Assembly: GCA_003249105.1 (NCBI GenBank)
Contig: QBLT01000018.1
Span: forward strand, 1 to 34,795
Direction of reading: 5' to 3'
DNA: 34,795 nucleotides
DNA from: Leptolyngbya sp.
Lineage (GTDB): Bacteria; Cyanobacteriota; Cyanobacteriia; Phormidesmidales; Phormidesmidaceae
Below, in pieces: positions 8,586 to 16,507 of this stretch. Positions within the stretch are counted from its first letter, which is position 1; each line of letters starts with the position of its first letter. Made by a program: the position numbers and the translations under genes. The notes under the pieces are model-generated. The model saw only the letters and a list, made by a program, of their open reading frames with translations, did not search any database and was not told the origin of the DNA.

Positions 8586-8789
8586 ATGGGCAAACCGATT
8601 CGCGAAGTTAGGGGACGCATTCCTCAAGATCTCAAGATTGCTTTTGAGGTAGCCTGTGCACGCCTAGAGGTTAGCCAGGCCAATGCGCTTGAGGATGCTA
8701 TTAGAGAATGGCTACTAAATCGAAGCCTTCCCATTAGCGAGCAGCCCCTAGAAGTAGAGTCAGCTAAAAAAACTTCTTCGAGCCCTTAG
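8586..8789 (+). CDS. Small ribbon-helix-helix (Arc/CopG-like) DNA-binding protein
   Basis: The 67-residue product has a beta strand REVRGRIPQDL, a helix FEVACARLEVS, and a second helix NALEDAIREWLLNR, then a short polar tail. That is the ribbon-helix-helix pattern. I chose the ATG at 8586, which has aaagg about 9 bases upstream, over the TTG at 8559. The gene is divergent from tnsAB and next to tandem repeats and a palindrome, so autoregulation and repression of tnsAB is the simplest reading. Small Arc-type and other regulators are known beside cyanobacterial Tn7-like CRISPR transposons. Whether this one is homologous to those cannot be settled by eye. Confidence 0.65.
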   Translation: MGKPIREVRGRIPQDLKIAFEVACARLEVSQANALEDAIREWLLNRSLPISEQPLEVESAKKTSSSP

Positions 8790-8924
8790 ACTCATCCGTA
8801 TCTTCCTGAGTTTGTACATAACTCTCATGGCTCATGATCAATTGACAGCATTACCGTGAATCCCTTACGGGGCGCGGCTAAGCTGCATTGATTGCTCGGC
8901 GTTTAGAGAGGAAACAAGACAGAG

Positions 8925-9668
8925 TTATTTCAAAACTACGATGTTGCTATCTAGGCCCTGACGAGAGATTTCAAGTCGAGAGTTGTGGGATAGCTTACCC
9001 ACAGCGATTGGTTCGACGTTGAATGGGAAGAGGGTAGGGGCTTGAACAATAATGTTGAGCGGGCTAGAGCTAACATCGCTGGCTCGTAGTGATGCCTCTA
9101 TCAGCCATAGAGAAACTTGGCTGTCTGCTATGGGGTAAGGCGAGACAGGGTGATACACCCCTTTTTCTGGGGTGTCTTTGAGGACTTGCCAGTCAATGAA
9201 GGTTCGGAGTACACGCCGGGCAGCACGGGATACCGTCGAGCGTTCTCCTAGCTGCTCGTAGATGCGTCGATAGACTTGGGATGCGGCTACGGAACCCTGC
9301 AAATTGATCAGGCGACCCACAGTCTCAGCCATGAGCTGAAAAAAGGGATAGGCGACCATAGCCATGCCCCAATGAATCGGCAAATGCTGGTCAGAGGGTA
9401 GAGTCTGTAGGTGCCGCAAGCCTTCATCCCTAAGGGGTTCCAGATCAGATGGGACTGAAACCCAAATCCGCATCAGATTGTTGATCGCTTTGCGACGATT
9501 GGTTTGGGCTTTGGATGTTGTCCCCACAGAGAGGTGTTTCCGCAACAGCAGATCCAGCTCGCCTCGAATTTCTGCTTGAGGGGCGCTGTTGAGTTGAAGC
9601 TGGGCTGTTCGCTCTAGCCAATCAAGTTGGAGCCGCTGGCTTAATCCGACCGAGACAGGTTTGTTCAT
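8925..9668 (-). CDS. brxA: BrxA-like protein, last gene of the type 3 BREX operon
   Basis: The 247-residue protein is placed by position as BrxA of type 3 BREX. It has a winged-helix-like middle (VYRRIYEQLGERSTVSRAAR, followed by a short segment ending DWQVL). The start is ATG 9668, which overlaps the pglZ stop as ATGA and implies translational coupling. A longer frame to 9734 would run deep into pglZ and is unlikely. BrxA of type 1 BREX is a DNA-binding protein of this size with winged-helix folds. Its role in type 3 is not established here. Gene order brxHII-pglZ-brxA matches the type 3 definition. Confidence 0.75.
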   Translation of the reverse strand: MNKPVSVGLSQRLQLDWLERTAQLQLNSAPQAEIRGELDLLLRKHLSVGTTSKAQTNRRKAINNLMRIWVSVPSDLEPLRDEGLRHLQTLPSDQHLPIHWGMAMVAYPFFQLMAETVGRLINLQGSVAASQVYRRIYEQLGERSTVSRAARRVLRTFIDWQVLKDTPEKGVYHPVSPYPIADSQVSLWLIEASLRASDVSSSPLNIIVQAPTLFPFNVEPIAVGKLSHNSRLEISRQGLDSNIVVLK

Positions 9669-11677
9669 GCTGGGGCAAGATCGAGCTGAATGTAGGGGAC
9701 AATGACTTCTTCTAGGGAAATACCGCCGTGGCACACGATGGTTTCCTCAGTATTTACAAAGGCTCGCCTGGAGGGTGCGAATAGGGCTTTGTAGTCATTG
9801 GGCAGTCCAGTAGAAGGCCACTCGATAGTATCAGGATACTGAACTTTGATTTGGTCTCTCAGCTGGGTGTTCGGGTAAACCCTGACGCGCTCTCCCCGTT
9901 TATCGGCGATCGCCCCCTCTTTGGGGTTACCCATCCCCGTTGCCTCGATGTTGCCATGGTCAGCGGTGAGGAATACCTGAAACCCCTGCTCAAATAGCAT
10001 CGTCAGCAGATCGCGCATAAAGCCCGTTTCTGCCCAGAGTTTCACCTGGTTGTGCATACCTACGGTGCCTAGGGTCATGCCATGCATGATGTCATCGACC
10101 TGGTTAACCACCAAACCTACGGCTCGGAGCTTGGGGGACGCCAATAGCCTTTCTACATCAGCAAGGCTTTCCAGATTGCCCAATGCCTTGAGATAGCCAA
10201 CATTTTGAGGCATCAGTCCTTCGTTGACCCAGAATTTTTGCCACTGGTCGGGCTCTTTGCCGGTGTGGTGGATGCTGGCTGGAAACTCATCGGGCTTACT
10301 CCCAGAGAACAGGGCCTGTCGCGACACCGAAGTGGTGGTCGGCAGCCAGGCGAAAACCCCGGTTTCTTGGATATTGAGATGGGGCATCTGCTGCCTTAGC
10401 ACCCGTCGCAAGATAAGCCATTGGTCGAAAGCCAGACCGTCGAGCACTAGGAGAGCAACTTTGGCATCCTTTTTCCCCATGGCACCTCGGCTCAGGCTCT
10501 GGGGAACGTGGTGTAGCATCACAGGCTTATTGGTGAACTGAGAATAGAGTCCCTTGTACTTCTCATGCACCCAGGTCAAAAAACTGGCGTCAACATGGCT
10601 CTGTAGTGTCTTGTAGTCTAGTGCCAGTGCTGCTCTTTGCCCGTGAGAACTTTGATGCCACAGCCCGATTAGTTCAGCCCAGCTTTGGACAAAGGCAATC
10701 CACCGCTCATAGCGGGCATGAGGATCTGGAATTTCTTGCTGGAGGGTTTGTAGTAGCTTTTCGAGTCTTTCTTGGCGATCGCTAGCTGGATCTAACCTGA
10801 GCCCAGCCCTGAGCCAGATATTGTCGGGAATGGTTCGGGGCTTGCCGTGGAGATTCGTGAGGCTAATGGGCTGGAGAAAGCCTTCTAGGAAGAGATTATC
10901 CACGTAGACCCTGACAGGCTCATGGTCGAGGGGGAGCAACACGGGTTCTGGGATGCCGTAGAACCCTGGTAGGTCTGAACTGATGCCATTTTGCACCAGC
11001 TGCCGTTGAACGAAGGGCAGCCAGCGGTCTTGCAGGAACATAAAGAAGGCTGCCCGGTTCGGCAAAATCTCTTCCAGGGGCCACTGGGCTAGCTGGGGAT
11101 TTTTTTGTAACTGCTCGATCAGCCGCGAGTCCAGGAGAGAAGGCACCGTCAGGTTTTGGTAGTGGCGCTTCAGCAGCTTTTCTAGCAGGTCGGCGGGCTC
11201 TTTCACCCGCTCCGGCACCCAATCAAACACATGCTCTAGCAAAAAATCTTTGGTGGCGTTCTCTCCCAGTGGCTTGGAGAGTATATTGGCTCCAGCCGCT
11301 TCTAGAGCATCAAACTCGGCTGGATTGAGGGTTTTGATAACGGGATAGCTGAGCTTTGGGAACAGGGCTGGCAGAGAAAGAGTAATTTGACGACTAGATA
11401 GCACTAAGTCGTAGGGAAGATTGCCGAGTTCGGCCTGCGCCCCCAAGAGAACAACAACCAGGTTAAACGAGCGGTTGGCCTCCCACTGGGGCCGGTATTT
11501 GGACTCCAGAATGAACCGGAAGGTAATGGCATCGCCATAGGGCACCAGCTCCAAGCCTCTATGCTCTAGGGCTTGCTGCATGGATAGCTCAGTCAACAGC
11601 CGATCTTGATCGGCCACCCAGGTAATGGGCGAAACCTCGGTAGCAAATTCATTCAAGATGAGATCGCGCCAAGTCAT
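9665..11677 (-). CDS. pglZ: PglZ, alkaline-phosphatase-superfamily protein of type 3 BREX
   Basis: The 670-residue protein has the PglZ catalytic fold in its C-terminal half. LLVLDGLAFDQW lies near 409-420 with the metal-binding Asp at 413. TTTSVSRQALFSG follows near 447-459, supplying the usual Thr/Ser position. Then come VVNQVDDIMHG, and TADHGNIEATG near 570-580. The N-terminal 380 residues are the BREX-specific region. PglZ is the signature gene of BREX and is required for phage defence; its substrate is unknown. It starts 4 bp after the brxHII stop and overlaps brxA by 4 bp. No missing metal ligand was noticed. Confidence 0.92.
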   Translation of the reverse strand: MTWRDLILNEFATEVSPITWVADQDRLLTELSMQQALEHRGLELVPYGDAITFRFILESKYRPQWEANRSFNLVVVLLGAQAELGNLPYDLVLSSRQITLSLPALFPKLSYPVIKTLNPAEFDALEAAGANILSKPLGENATKDFLLEHVFDWVPERVKEPADLLEKLLKRHYQNLTVPSLLDSRLIEQLQKNPQLAQWPLEEILPNRAAFFMFLQDRWLPFVQRQLVQNGISSDLPGFYGIPEPVLLPLDHEPVRVYVDNLFLEGFLQPISLTNLHGKPRTIPDNIWLRAGLRLDPASDRQERLEKLLQTLQQEIPDPHARYERWIAFVQSWAELIGLWHQSSHGQRAALALDYKTLQSHVDASFLTWVHEKYKGLYSQFTNKPVMLHHVPQSLSRGAMGKKDAKVALLVLDGLAFDQWLILRRVLRQQMPHLNIQETGVFAWLPTTTSVSRQALFSGSKPDEFPASIHHTGKEPDQWQKFWVNEGLMPQNVGYLKALGNLESLADVERLLASPKLRAVGLVVNQVDDIMHGMTLGTVGMHNQVKLWAETGFMRDLLTMLFEQGFQVFLTADHGNIEATGMGNPKEGAIADKRGERVRVYPNTQLRDQIKVQYPDTIEWPSTGLPNDYKALFAPSRRAFVNTEETIVCHGGISLEEVIVPYIQLDLAPA

Positions 11678-11681
11678 TCCG

Positions 11682-14498
11682 TCACCCCTCCACGATGCCC
11701 AGCATCAGCAAGGGAGACAGCTCTGGCTGAACATCTGCGGCACTGTCTAGCTTAGCTAACCAATCGGCTTCTTCCTGGGTCAGTTGCTTTAGGCGATGGT
11801 CGCGCACCTGGGCTAGCCCAATCCGCTCGATTGCCTGTCGTCGCGAGGCAAAAGCATACTCCCCTTTCTGGCGTTCCTGCTGAAGGTGAGTAGTGTAATC
11901 GGCCAGCAGCGTTTCGTACAACTCCTGGCCCTGTTGCTCTGCTGCCTGCCAACTGGCTTGAAACGCCGCCGAAGATGCCTGACTGGATAAGATTCCCAGC
12001 ACCTGAAGATCCTGGGTCAGCAGCTGTTCCCAAATGTGTCGGGCTGTAGGTAAAAATGTCTTACCGGTATGGCTGATAAACAGCGGCATAAAATGCTGGC
12101 GCTGTCCGTCAGGGCCAGCCAGGGCAATTTTCCACAGCGACCAGACACCCTGAATCGTAGCGGGTAGGTCGGGGATAGCCACTTGGGGAATAGGATGCCC
12201 CGGCAACAGGGCTGGTAAGCGCAGGGTTAAGCCTCGAATTTGGGGCGACTCCAGATTGAGCGAGATGGCCACATCTGGGGCGGACTGGGGCGTGAATGTA
12301 ACATTGTGCTGGCGCTCGCCCGTGGGCCAGGTTAACTGCCAGGCACCCCCAGCGCACTCCGCTTGACCGCCATTTGCCCTTAGGTAGGCTACCGTCATCC
12401 GCTCGACCCAGTGAGGAATCGGATGATTGAGCACCGCCTGGGCCACCGCTGGGTCGAGGGGGGCGTCATCCTGATAGACAGCTTCCATGTCTTTAGCCGC
12501 TTGGGCCTGGGTGATCACTTCGCTGACCACAGCCTCTAACCGGGTAGTGAGAGCCTCAGGGTTCAGCAGGGTCTCTACATACAGCTCGTCGAAAAGCTCA
12601 CTGGCCTCAGCGGAGTCTAAGACATCGCCAGTTTTGTCGATGCCAAATTCCTTTAGAATCACCGCCAGCTTTTCTTCTAGCACTTCCCGCACGCGGAACT
12701 CCACCGTGTCTTCTAAAACTAGGTTAAGGGCTTTAACCGGGTAAGCCTGGCCAATGCGGTCTACTCGCCCAATGCGCTGCTCCAGTCGCATCGGGTTCCA
12801 GGGAATGTCGTAGTTGACGATGACATGGCAAAACTGAAGATTGAGGCCCTCTCCCCCGGCATCGGTGGAAATCAAAATTTGGGTGTCTTCCGAAAAGGCT
12901 TTCTGCACCTGCTTGCGCTCTTCTAGCCCCATGGAGCCATTCAGGCAGACCACCGACATACCCCGATCGCCCAAAAACTCCCGTAGCATATCCTGGGTAG
13001 GCACAAACTCGGTGAAGATCAGCACCTTTAGGTCTGGGTTGGTCTCTTCCTGTTGCAGGCGATAGATCCAATCCAGCAGGGCCTCAGCTTTGGCGTCAGC
13101 CCCAGCCGCCTCGGTGCGTCGAGCCAGCTCTAGCAGTAGTTCTACCTCGGCTTTCTCGTTTTTAAGGGCTTTGAGCCGGGTAGAGAGAATGGCATCGACC
13201 TGTTCCTGCCCATCCATATCCACCCAGTCGTCGCTGACGGCAAAGGCGGGAAACAGGCTGAGCTGTTCTTCGGGTTCCCGTAGGGCGGCTAGCCGCCGTT
13301 CTAGGGTAGTGCGAATGGCGCGGGTGGAGGAAGTCACCAGCCGCTGCATCAAAATCAGCAGGAACCCAATGTAGGTCTTCTTTTGCTGCATGGCCTGGTT
13401 ATAGCCGTCGCGCACGTAGTCGGTGACTGAATCGTATAGGCGCTTCTGGTCGCGGTTTTTGGTTGACCAGGCAACGGGCACCAGTTGCGTATGGCGGGGC
13501 TGAAACAGCGGCTCTCCCTGGGCATTGATCGCTCGGCGCTTTTCGGTGCGGATCACGTAGGGGCGCACTTGCCCTTGGCTAATGCTGGCAATATCTGGGA
13601 AGGCCATGGGGTCGAGCAGCGCCATCAGCCGATGGAAAGCATCGGTTTTGCCCTGGTGGGGAGTGGCCGAAAGCAGCAGCAGGTAGGGGGCGGCCTCTGC
13701 TAACCCTTGCCCGAGGCGATAGCGGGCCACCTGGTCGGTGCTACCCCCCAGACGGTGGGCTTCGTCTACCACAATCAAATCCCACCCAGCAGAAATCAGC
13801 CCTTCAAAGCGATCGCGGTTATGAGCGGCCACCTGCTCCACCGACCAGCCCTTGCGCCCATCCATAGGCTTGACCGAGTCCATGGGGCACACCACCTGGT
13901 CAAATACCCGCCAGGGATTCTCGGCTTCTCCTGACTCCCTATTCCCGGTGCCCGACTCTCCGCCGACCATCCGCTTCAGCGTTCCTAGATCTTCTGGCAG
14001 CACCAGATGGAATGTCTCGCTGAAGTGCAGCGCCATTTCGCTTACCCATTGGGAGACTAACCCTTTGGGAGCGACCACTAAAATGCGTTGTACCAGCCCC
14101 CGCAGCTTTAGCTCGCGCATCACCAGCCCAGCTTCGATGGTTTTGCCCAGGCCCACTTCATCGGCCAGCAGGTAGCGAATGCGATCGCCCGCCACGGCCC
14201 TAGAGAGTGCCTTAATTTGGTGGGGCAGCGGAATCACCGATGATTCAATGGGGGCCAGCAGCACGTCTTGGGTAAGGGCATCGGCAATGCGGGCTGCCGT
14301 GGCAATGTAGGTGATTTGGTCGGCACTGGGGGGCTGGGCGGCGGAGAGGGGTTTGAGCTGGGTGGACGACAGCCGCACAACCACATCCTGGGTGGGGAGC
14401 CAGACGCGGTAAGTGGTGTTGCCCCAGAGTGTCTGGGCTTCGATCACCTGACAGCTCTGGTGATGTTCTATGCTCCAAACCCAGTTGCCAACGTTCAT
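11682..14498 (-). CDS. brxHII: SNF2-type helicase of type 3 BREX (BrxHII)
   Basis: This 938-residue superfamily 2 DNA translocase/helicase has motif I LADEVGLGKT at 111-120. Motif II DEAH (VVDEAHRLGG) lies near 244, LLLSATPHQGK is motif III, and QRIGRVDRIGQA is motif VI near 574. It lies between pglX and pglZ, where type 3 BREX carries brxHII. DISARM DrmD is a close relative, but PglZ, BrxC and BrxF next door favour BREX. Near residues 177-192 a Gly/Glu/Ser-rich segment (GGESGTGNRESGEAE) interrupts the RecA1 domain. It looks like a repeat-derived insertion (bases 13922-13968). The start at 14498 follows a tiny upstream frame by 3 bases. Confidence 0.88.
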   Translation of the reverse strand: MNVGNWVWSIEHHQSCQVIEAQTLWGNTTYRVWLPTQDVVVRLSSTQLKPLSAAQPPSADQITYIATAARIADALTQDVLLAPIESSVIPLPHQIKALSRAVAGDRIRYLLADEVGLGKTIEAGLVMRELKLRGLVQRILVVAPKGLVSQWVSEMALHFSETFHLVLPEDLGTLKRMVGGESGTGNRESGEAENPWRVFDQVVCPMDSVKPMDGRKGWSVEQVAAHNRDRFEGLISAGWDLIVVDEAHRLGGSTDQVARYRLGQGLAEAAPYLLLLSATPHQGKTDAFHRLMALLDPMAFPDIASISQGQVRPYVIRTEKRRAINAQGEPLFQPRHTQLVPVAWSTKNRDQKRLYDSVTDYVRDGYNQAMQQKKTYIGFLLILMQRLVTSSTRAIRTTLERRLAALREPEEQLSLFPAFAVSDDWVDMDGQEQVDAILSTRLKALKNEKAEVELLLELARRTEAAGADAKAEALLDWIYRLQQEETNPDLKVLIFTEFVPTQDMLREFLGDRGMSVVCLNGSMGLEERKQVQKAFSEDTQILISTDAGGEGLNLQFCHVIVNYDIPWNPMRLEQRIGRVDRIGQAYPVKALNLVLEDTVEFRVREVLEEKLAVILKEFGIDKTGDVLDSAEASELFDELYVETLLNPEALTTRLEAVVSEVITQAQAAKDMEAVYQDDAPLDPAVAQAVLNHPIPHWVERMTVAYLRANGGQAECAGGAWQLTWPTGERQHNVTFTPQSAPDVAISLNLESPQIRGLTLRLPALLPGHPIPQVAIPDLPATIQGVWSLWKIALAGPDGQRQHFMPLFISHTGKTFLPTARHIWEQLLTQDLQVLGILSSQASSAAFQASWQAAEQQGQELYETLLADYTTHLQQERQKGEYAFASRRQAIERIGLAQVRDHRLKQLTQEEADWLAKLDSAADVQPELSPLLMLGIVEG

Positions 14499-14501
14499 AG
14501 G

Positions 14502-14624
14502 CTATTGAGAGAACCATTGATGAATAAGCTCATTAGTCCTGCTTATTGAGCCACCCTCTTCTTGGGTGGTTACCAGGCTACTAGGGAATAGCTTGTCATA
14601 CCTGGTTCTCTTCCTTTTAGTCAA
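14502..14624 (-). CDS. Possible 40-residue protein, or remnant, upstream of brxHII
   Basis: A TTG at 14624 preceded by AGGGG seven bases upstream opens a 40-codon frame. Its product is very basic at the start (TKRKRTRYDKLF) and ends in IHQWFSQ. The stop lies 3 bases before the brxHII ATG, a typical operon junction. The frame stays open about 90 bases further upstream without a good start, so it may be the tail of a decayed gene. No family recognised. Confidence 0.3.
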   Translation of the reverse strand: MTKRKRTRYDKLFPSSLVTTQEEGGSISRTNELIHQWFSQ

Positions 14625-14838
14625 AATTGCGCCCCTTATTAAATTATCTATCCGGGTGGGAGAACTAGCTAACGCAGTAGGTATTGACTCTGGATGCTTG
14701 CAGACGTGGCTGTTGCAGCTACCAATGCGCTAAGCAACTCAAGCGGAAAGGTTTTCATAGTGGTGTCCTTGTTATAAAGCAAAACAGAGAAATAATATGC
14801 TTTTGAATTCAAGAAGTACTCCAAAAATACTCGGCAAT
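14625..14838. other. Rest of the gap inside the BREX operon
   Basis: The operon is otherwise almost gapless; this is the one sizeable break between the HEPN-like gene and brxHII. On the minus strand a 29-residue frame starts at 14758 with AAGGA 8 bases upstream and a hydrophobic start (MKTFPLELLSALVAA), ending at 14669. Short inverted repeats occur just downstream (ccaccc/gggtgg at 14551-14569; aataagc/gcttatt near 14524-14547). It could be an internal promoter region or a deleted gene. Confidence 0.35.
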
Positions 14839-15140
14839 TTAACTCTCAGAACCAGAATCAAAATTTTCTTCTTCTAGCTCATCTTCTAACGGCATATTCT
14901 CTTCAGATGCAAGAGTATAATTAGAAAGAAGCTCTTTACACTCATCACTTAAAGCTTGAAAGCTTGAATATCTCGTGAATAAAAGATTTACTTGCCCTCT
15001 AAATTTTTGTCCTATTACTGACTCGCTAGATCTCCATTCATGCTGCAAATCGCCATTTAGCAAGGATATAAGAGTAGTGTTAAATTCTTCTGGAATTAGA
15101 AGATGATTCCTCCTAGCTAGCTCTGAGGCAGACTCAAATA
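14839..15140 (-). pseudogene. Severed C-terminal part of the HEPN-like gene
   Basis: Reading leftwards from the MITE edge, one frame stays open for about 100 codons to the TAA at 14839. It begins LFESASELARRNHLLIPEEF and ends in an acidic tail (EDELEEENFDSGSES). It has no ATG; the first usable start would be a TTG at 15063. Joining it to the interrupted gene by removing 109 bases of the MITE region keeps one frame (EDI-LFESASEL) with no stop. It is therefore the lost C-terminus of the neighbouring gene and not an independent gene. Confidence 0.75.
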
Positions 15141-16507
15141 ATATATATAGCGGTTCTCACTGGCATGAGGTACCTTGAGATGCCTGGAACGCTTATTAAA
15201 CAAGACTTTTTGGGATCGGGCTGTACCTCATCAGATAGAGAACCGCTATATATATCTTCAGGATTATCTTCACTGCACTCAAGAACAAAATCTTCTGACA
15301 GTGTTAAAAATTGTTTTAATACTCTATCTTTCCAAGATTCTATAGTTAACAAGACATCACGGTAGTCTGTTTCTTCTGAGAATCGAAGTACAATTTGCCT
15401 CAAAACTCGCTTACTATTCTCATCCGTAGTTTCGCCTAGATTTGAAGCTAGCAGTCTCTTAAGAGCAATCGTAAAATCTCTCGATGTTGAATCATCTTCG
15501 GCCATTTCTGCAAGCAAAGTGAAAATATCTTCTCTCCTAGCATCGAGAAAATCCGAAGGAAGATATCTTGAAAAAATACCTAATCGCCTTCTTAGAAGAG
15601 ATATATCTTCCTCTTCTAAGGCATTCAGACAAAGGGTAGCCCAAGATTCTACATTATACGACTTTAGCTGAGGTGCAGGAAGGGCAGCCAATATGGCTCT
15701 AGCCTCATCTCGTTGTTGCTTGCCACAATAATCAGAAACCCGCACATCCAATCCAACCAAAACAGCAAAAAAATCTGGAGCTTGTGCTGCAAAACCTTGC
15801 ATCCCATCTGCAATTCTGCTTACCAAGCTGCTATCACTACAATGATTCAATAAGATTTTAAAGAAGGTAAGCGCATTCTTTCGCCAAGTTTCATTGGAAG
15901 CATTTGGCCTTTCCTGAGCGGCGAGAGAAGGAAAGAGATGCCATAATCTCGCAGGAACTTGATCTAAAATACTTTTGCAACTCTCCGCAGCACGTTGATC
16001 AGAAGGGAGAAAAAAGGAACTTGAAAAGCGATTTGTTACTACATCTTTTATAAAACTCGATCCCCTATAACTACTTCTACAAAGCACTATTTGGGAACAA
16101 ATTTCAAGTATATGCCTCACTGCTTCTGCAGATGGAATTGCTTCGCTTGGATGAGCGCACTTTGAGCGAATATCTCGTGCAAATCTCAGGCATTTCTCTT
16201 CATAAGTATCGAAGAGCTCACATTCTCTGCACGAGATAATAAGTTTCTCTTCATAAGAGGCAGTATTCTTGACTTCCTCTAGAGCATTCCAGGAATTTTG
16301 GGCAACTGGATCTGCTTCAATACTTAACTTCTCTAGCCTTCGTTTTAAACAATCTGCAGTTGCTATCCAGCCAAGAATAATCGCTGCTCTGTGAGAGCCA
16401 ATGTGATAGCATCTAACTGCTTCCCGAAACATTTCTCGATTACCACTATCGAGAATTTGCTCTGTAACTATATCAAGATCTAGGAACTTAGTTTCTTCTC
16501 TATACAT
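15134..16507 (-). CDS. HEPN-like protein of unknown function, 3' end replaced by a MITE
   Basis: The first ~140 residues look like a HEPN domain. There is an amphipathic helix with 'REAVRCYHIGSHRAAII', then RSKCAH at 114-119, which fits the R-x4-6-H motif of HEPN ribonucleases. The remainder is helical and of no family I recognise. About 417 residues are native. The last ~40 are read from the inserted MITE and end in AIYII. The restored protein would be about 517 residues. The gene follows pglX without a gap and is AT-rich like pglX and the ATPase pair, unlike brxC and brxHII. A role as an RNase effector attached to BREX is inferred from the motif and position only. Whether the truncated product works is unknown. 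Confidence 0.7.
   Translation of the reverse strand: MYREETKFLDLDIVTEQILDSGNREMFREAVRCYHIGSHRAAIILGWIATADCLKRRLEKLSIEADPVAQNSWNALEEVKNTASYEEKLIISCRECELFDTYEEKCLRFARDIRSKCAHPSEAIPSAEAVRHILEICSQIVLCRSSYRGSSFIKDVVTNRFSSSFFLPSDQRAAESCKSILDQVPARLWHLFPSLAAQERPNASNETWRKNALTFFKILLNHCSDSSLVSRIADGMQGFAAQAPDFFAVLVGLDVRVSDYCGKQQRDEARAILAALPAPQLKSYNVESWATLCLNALEEEDISLLRRRLGIFSRYLPSDFLDARREDIFTLLAEMAEDDSTSRDFTIALKRLLASNLGETTDENSKRVLRQIVLRFSEETDYRDVLLTIESWKDRVLKQFLTLSEDFVLECSEDNPEDIYSGSLSDEVQPDPKKSCLISVPGISRYLMPVRTAIYII
15141..15255. mobile_element. MITE (about 107-115 bp) with ~31-bp imperfect terminal inverted repeats
   Basis: The left end reads atatatagcggttctc and continues to atgaggtac. The right end is its inverse, gtacctcat then gagaaccgctatatat. 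The outer 18 or more bases and inner 9 match; 6 bases between them differ. The interior is about 50 bp and codes for nothing. AT/TA dinucleotides flank both ends, which suits a TA-targeting IS630/Tc1-type element moved in trans. Removing 109 bases restores the reading frame of the host gene. Confidence 0.8.

Larger units (their letters stand above)
3348..8789. mobile_element. Tn7-like transposition module (tnsAB-tnsC-tniQ plus regulator); outer limits uncertain
   Basis: Three Tn7-family genes lie head to tail with tight spacing. They are flanked on the tniQ side by GGACAAAATA repeats and on the tnsAB side by a divergent ribbon-helix-helix gene. TnsA-TnsB fusions are known from cyanobacterial Tn7-like elements, including type I-B CRISPR-associated transposons. 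No Cascade gene, Cas12k, CRISPR repeat or TnsD is seen here. The partner end was not identified with certainty. A similar repeat cluster lies at 27336-27484, which would make the element about 24 kb with BREX as cargo. That cluster is in direct rather than inverted orientation relative to copies B and C. Confidence 0.7.

Noticed and set aside
3348-8789. CRISPR array or cas gene linked to the Tn7-like module
   Set aside because: No direct repeats with unique spacers of 30-40 bp were found in the gaps, and no gene in the window resembles Cas12k or Cascade. The 8-bp and 19-bp repeats are too short or irregular.
9669-9734. 22-residue N-terminal extension of BrxA
   Set aside because: It overlaps pglZ deeply, is Arg/His/Ser-rich, and the ATGA overlap at 9665-9668 gives a much better start.
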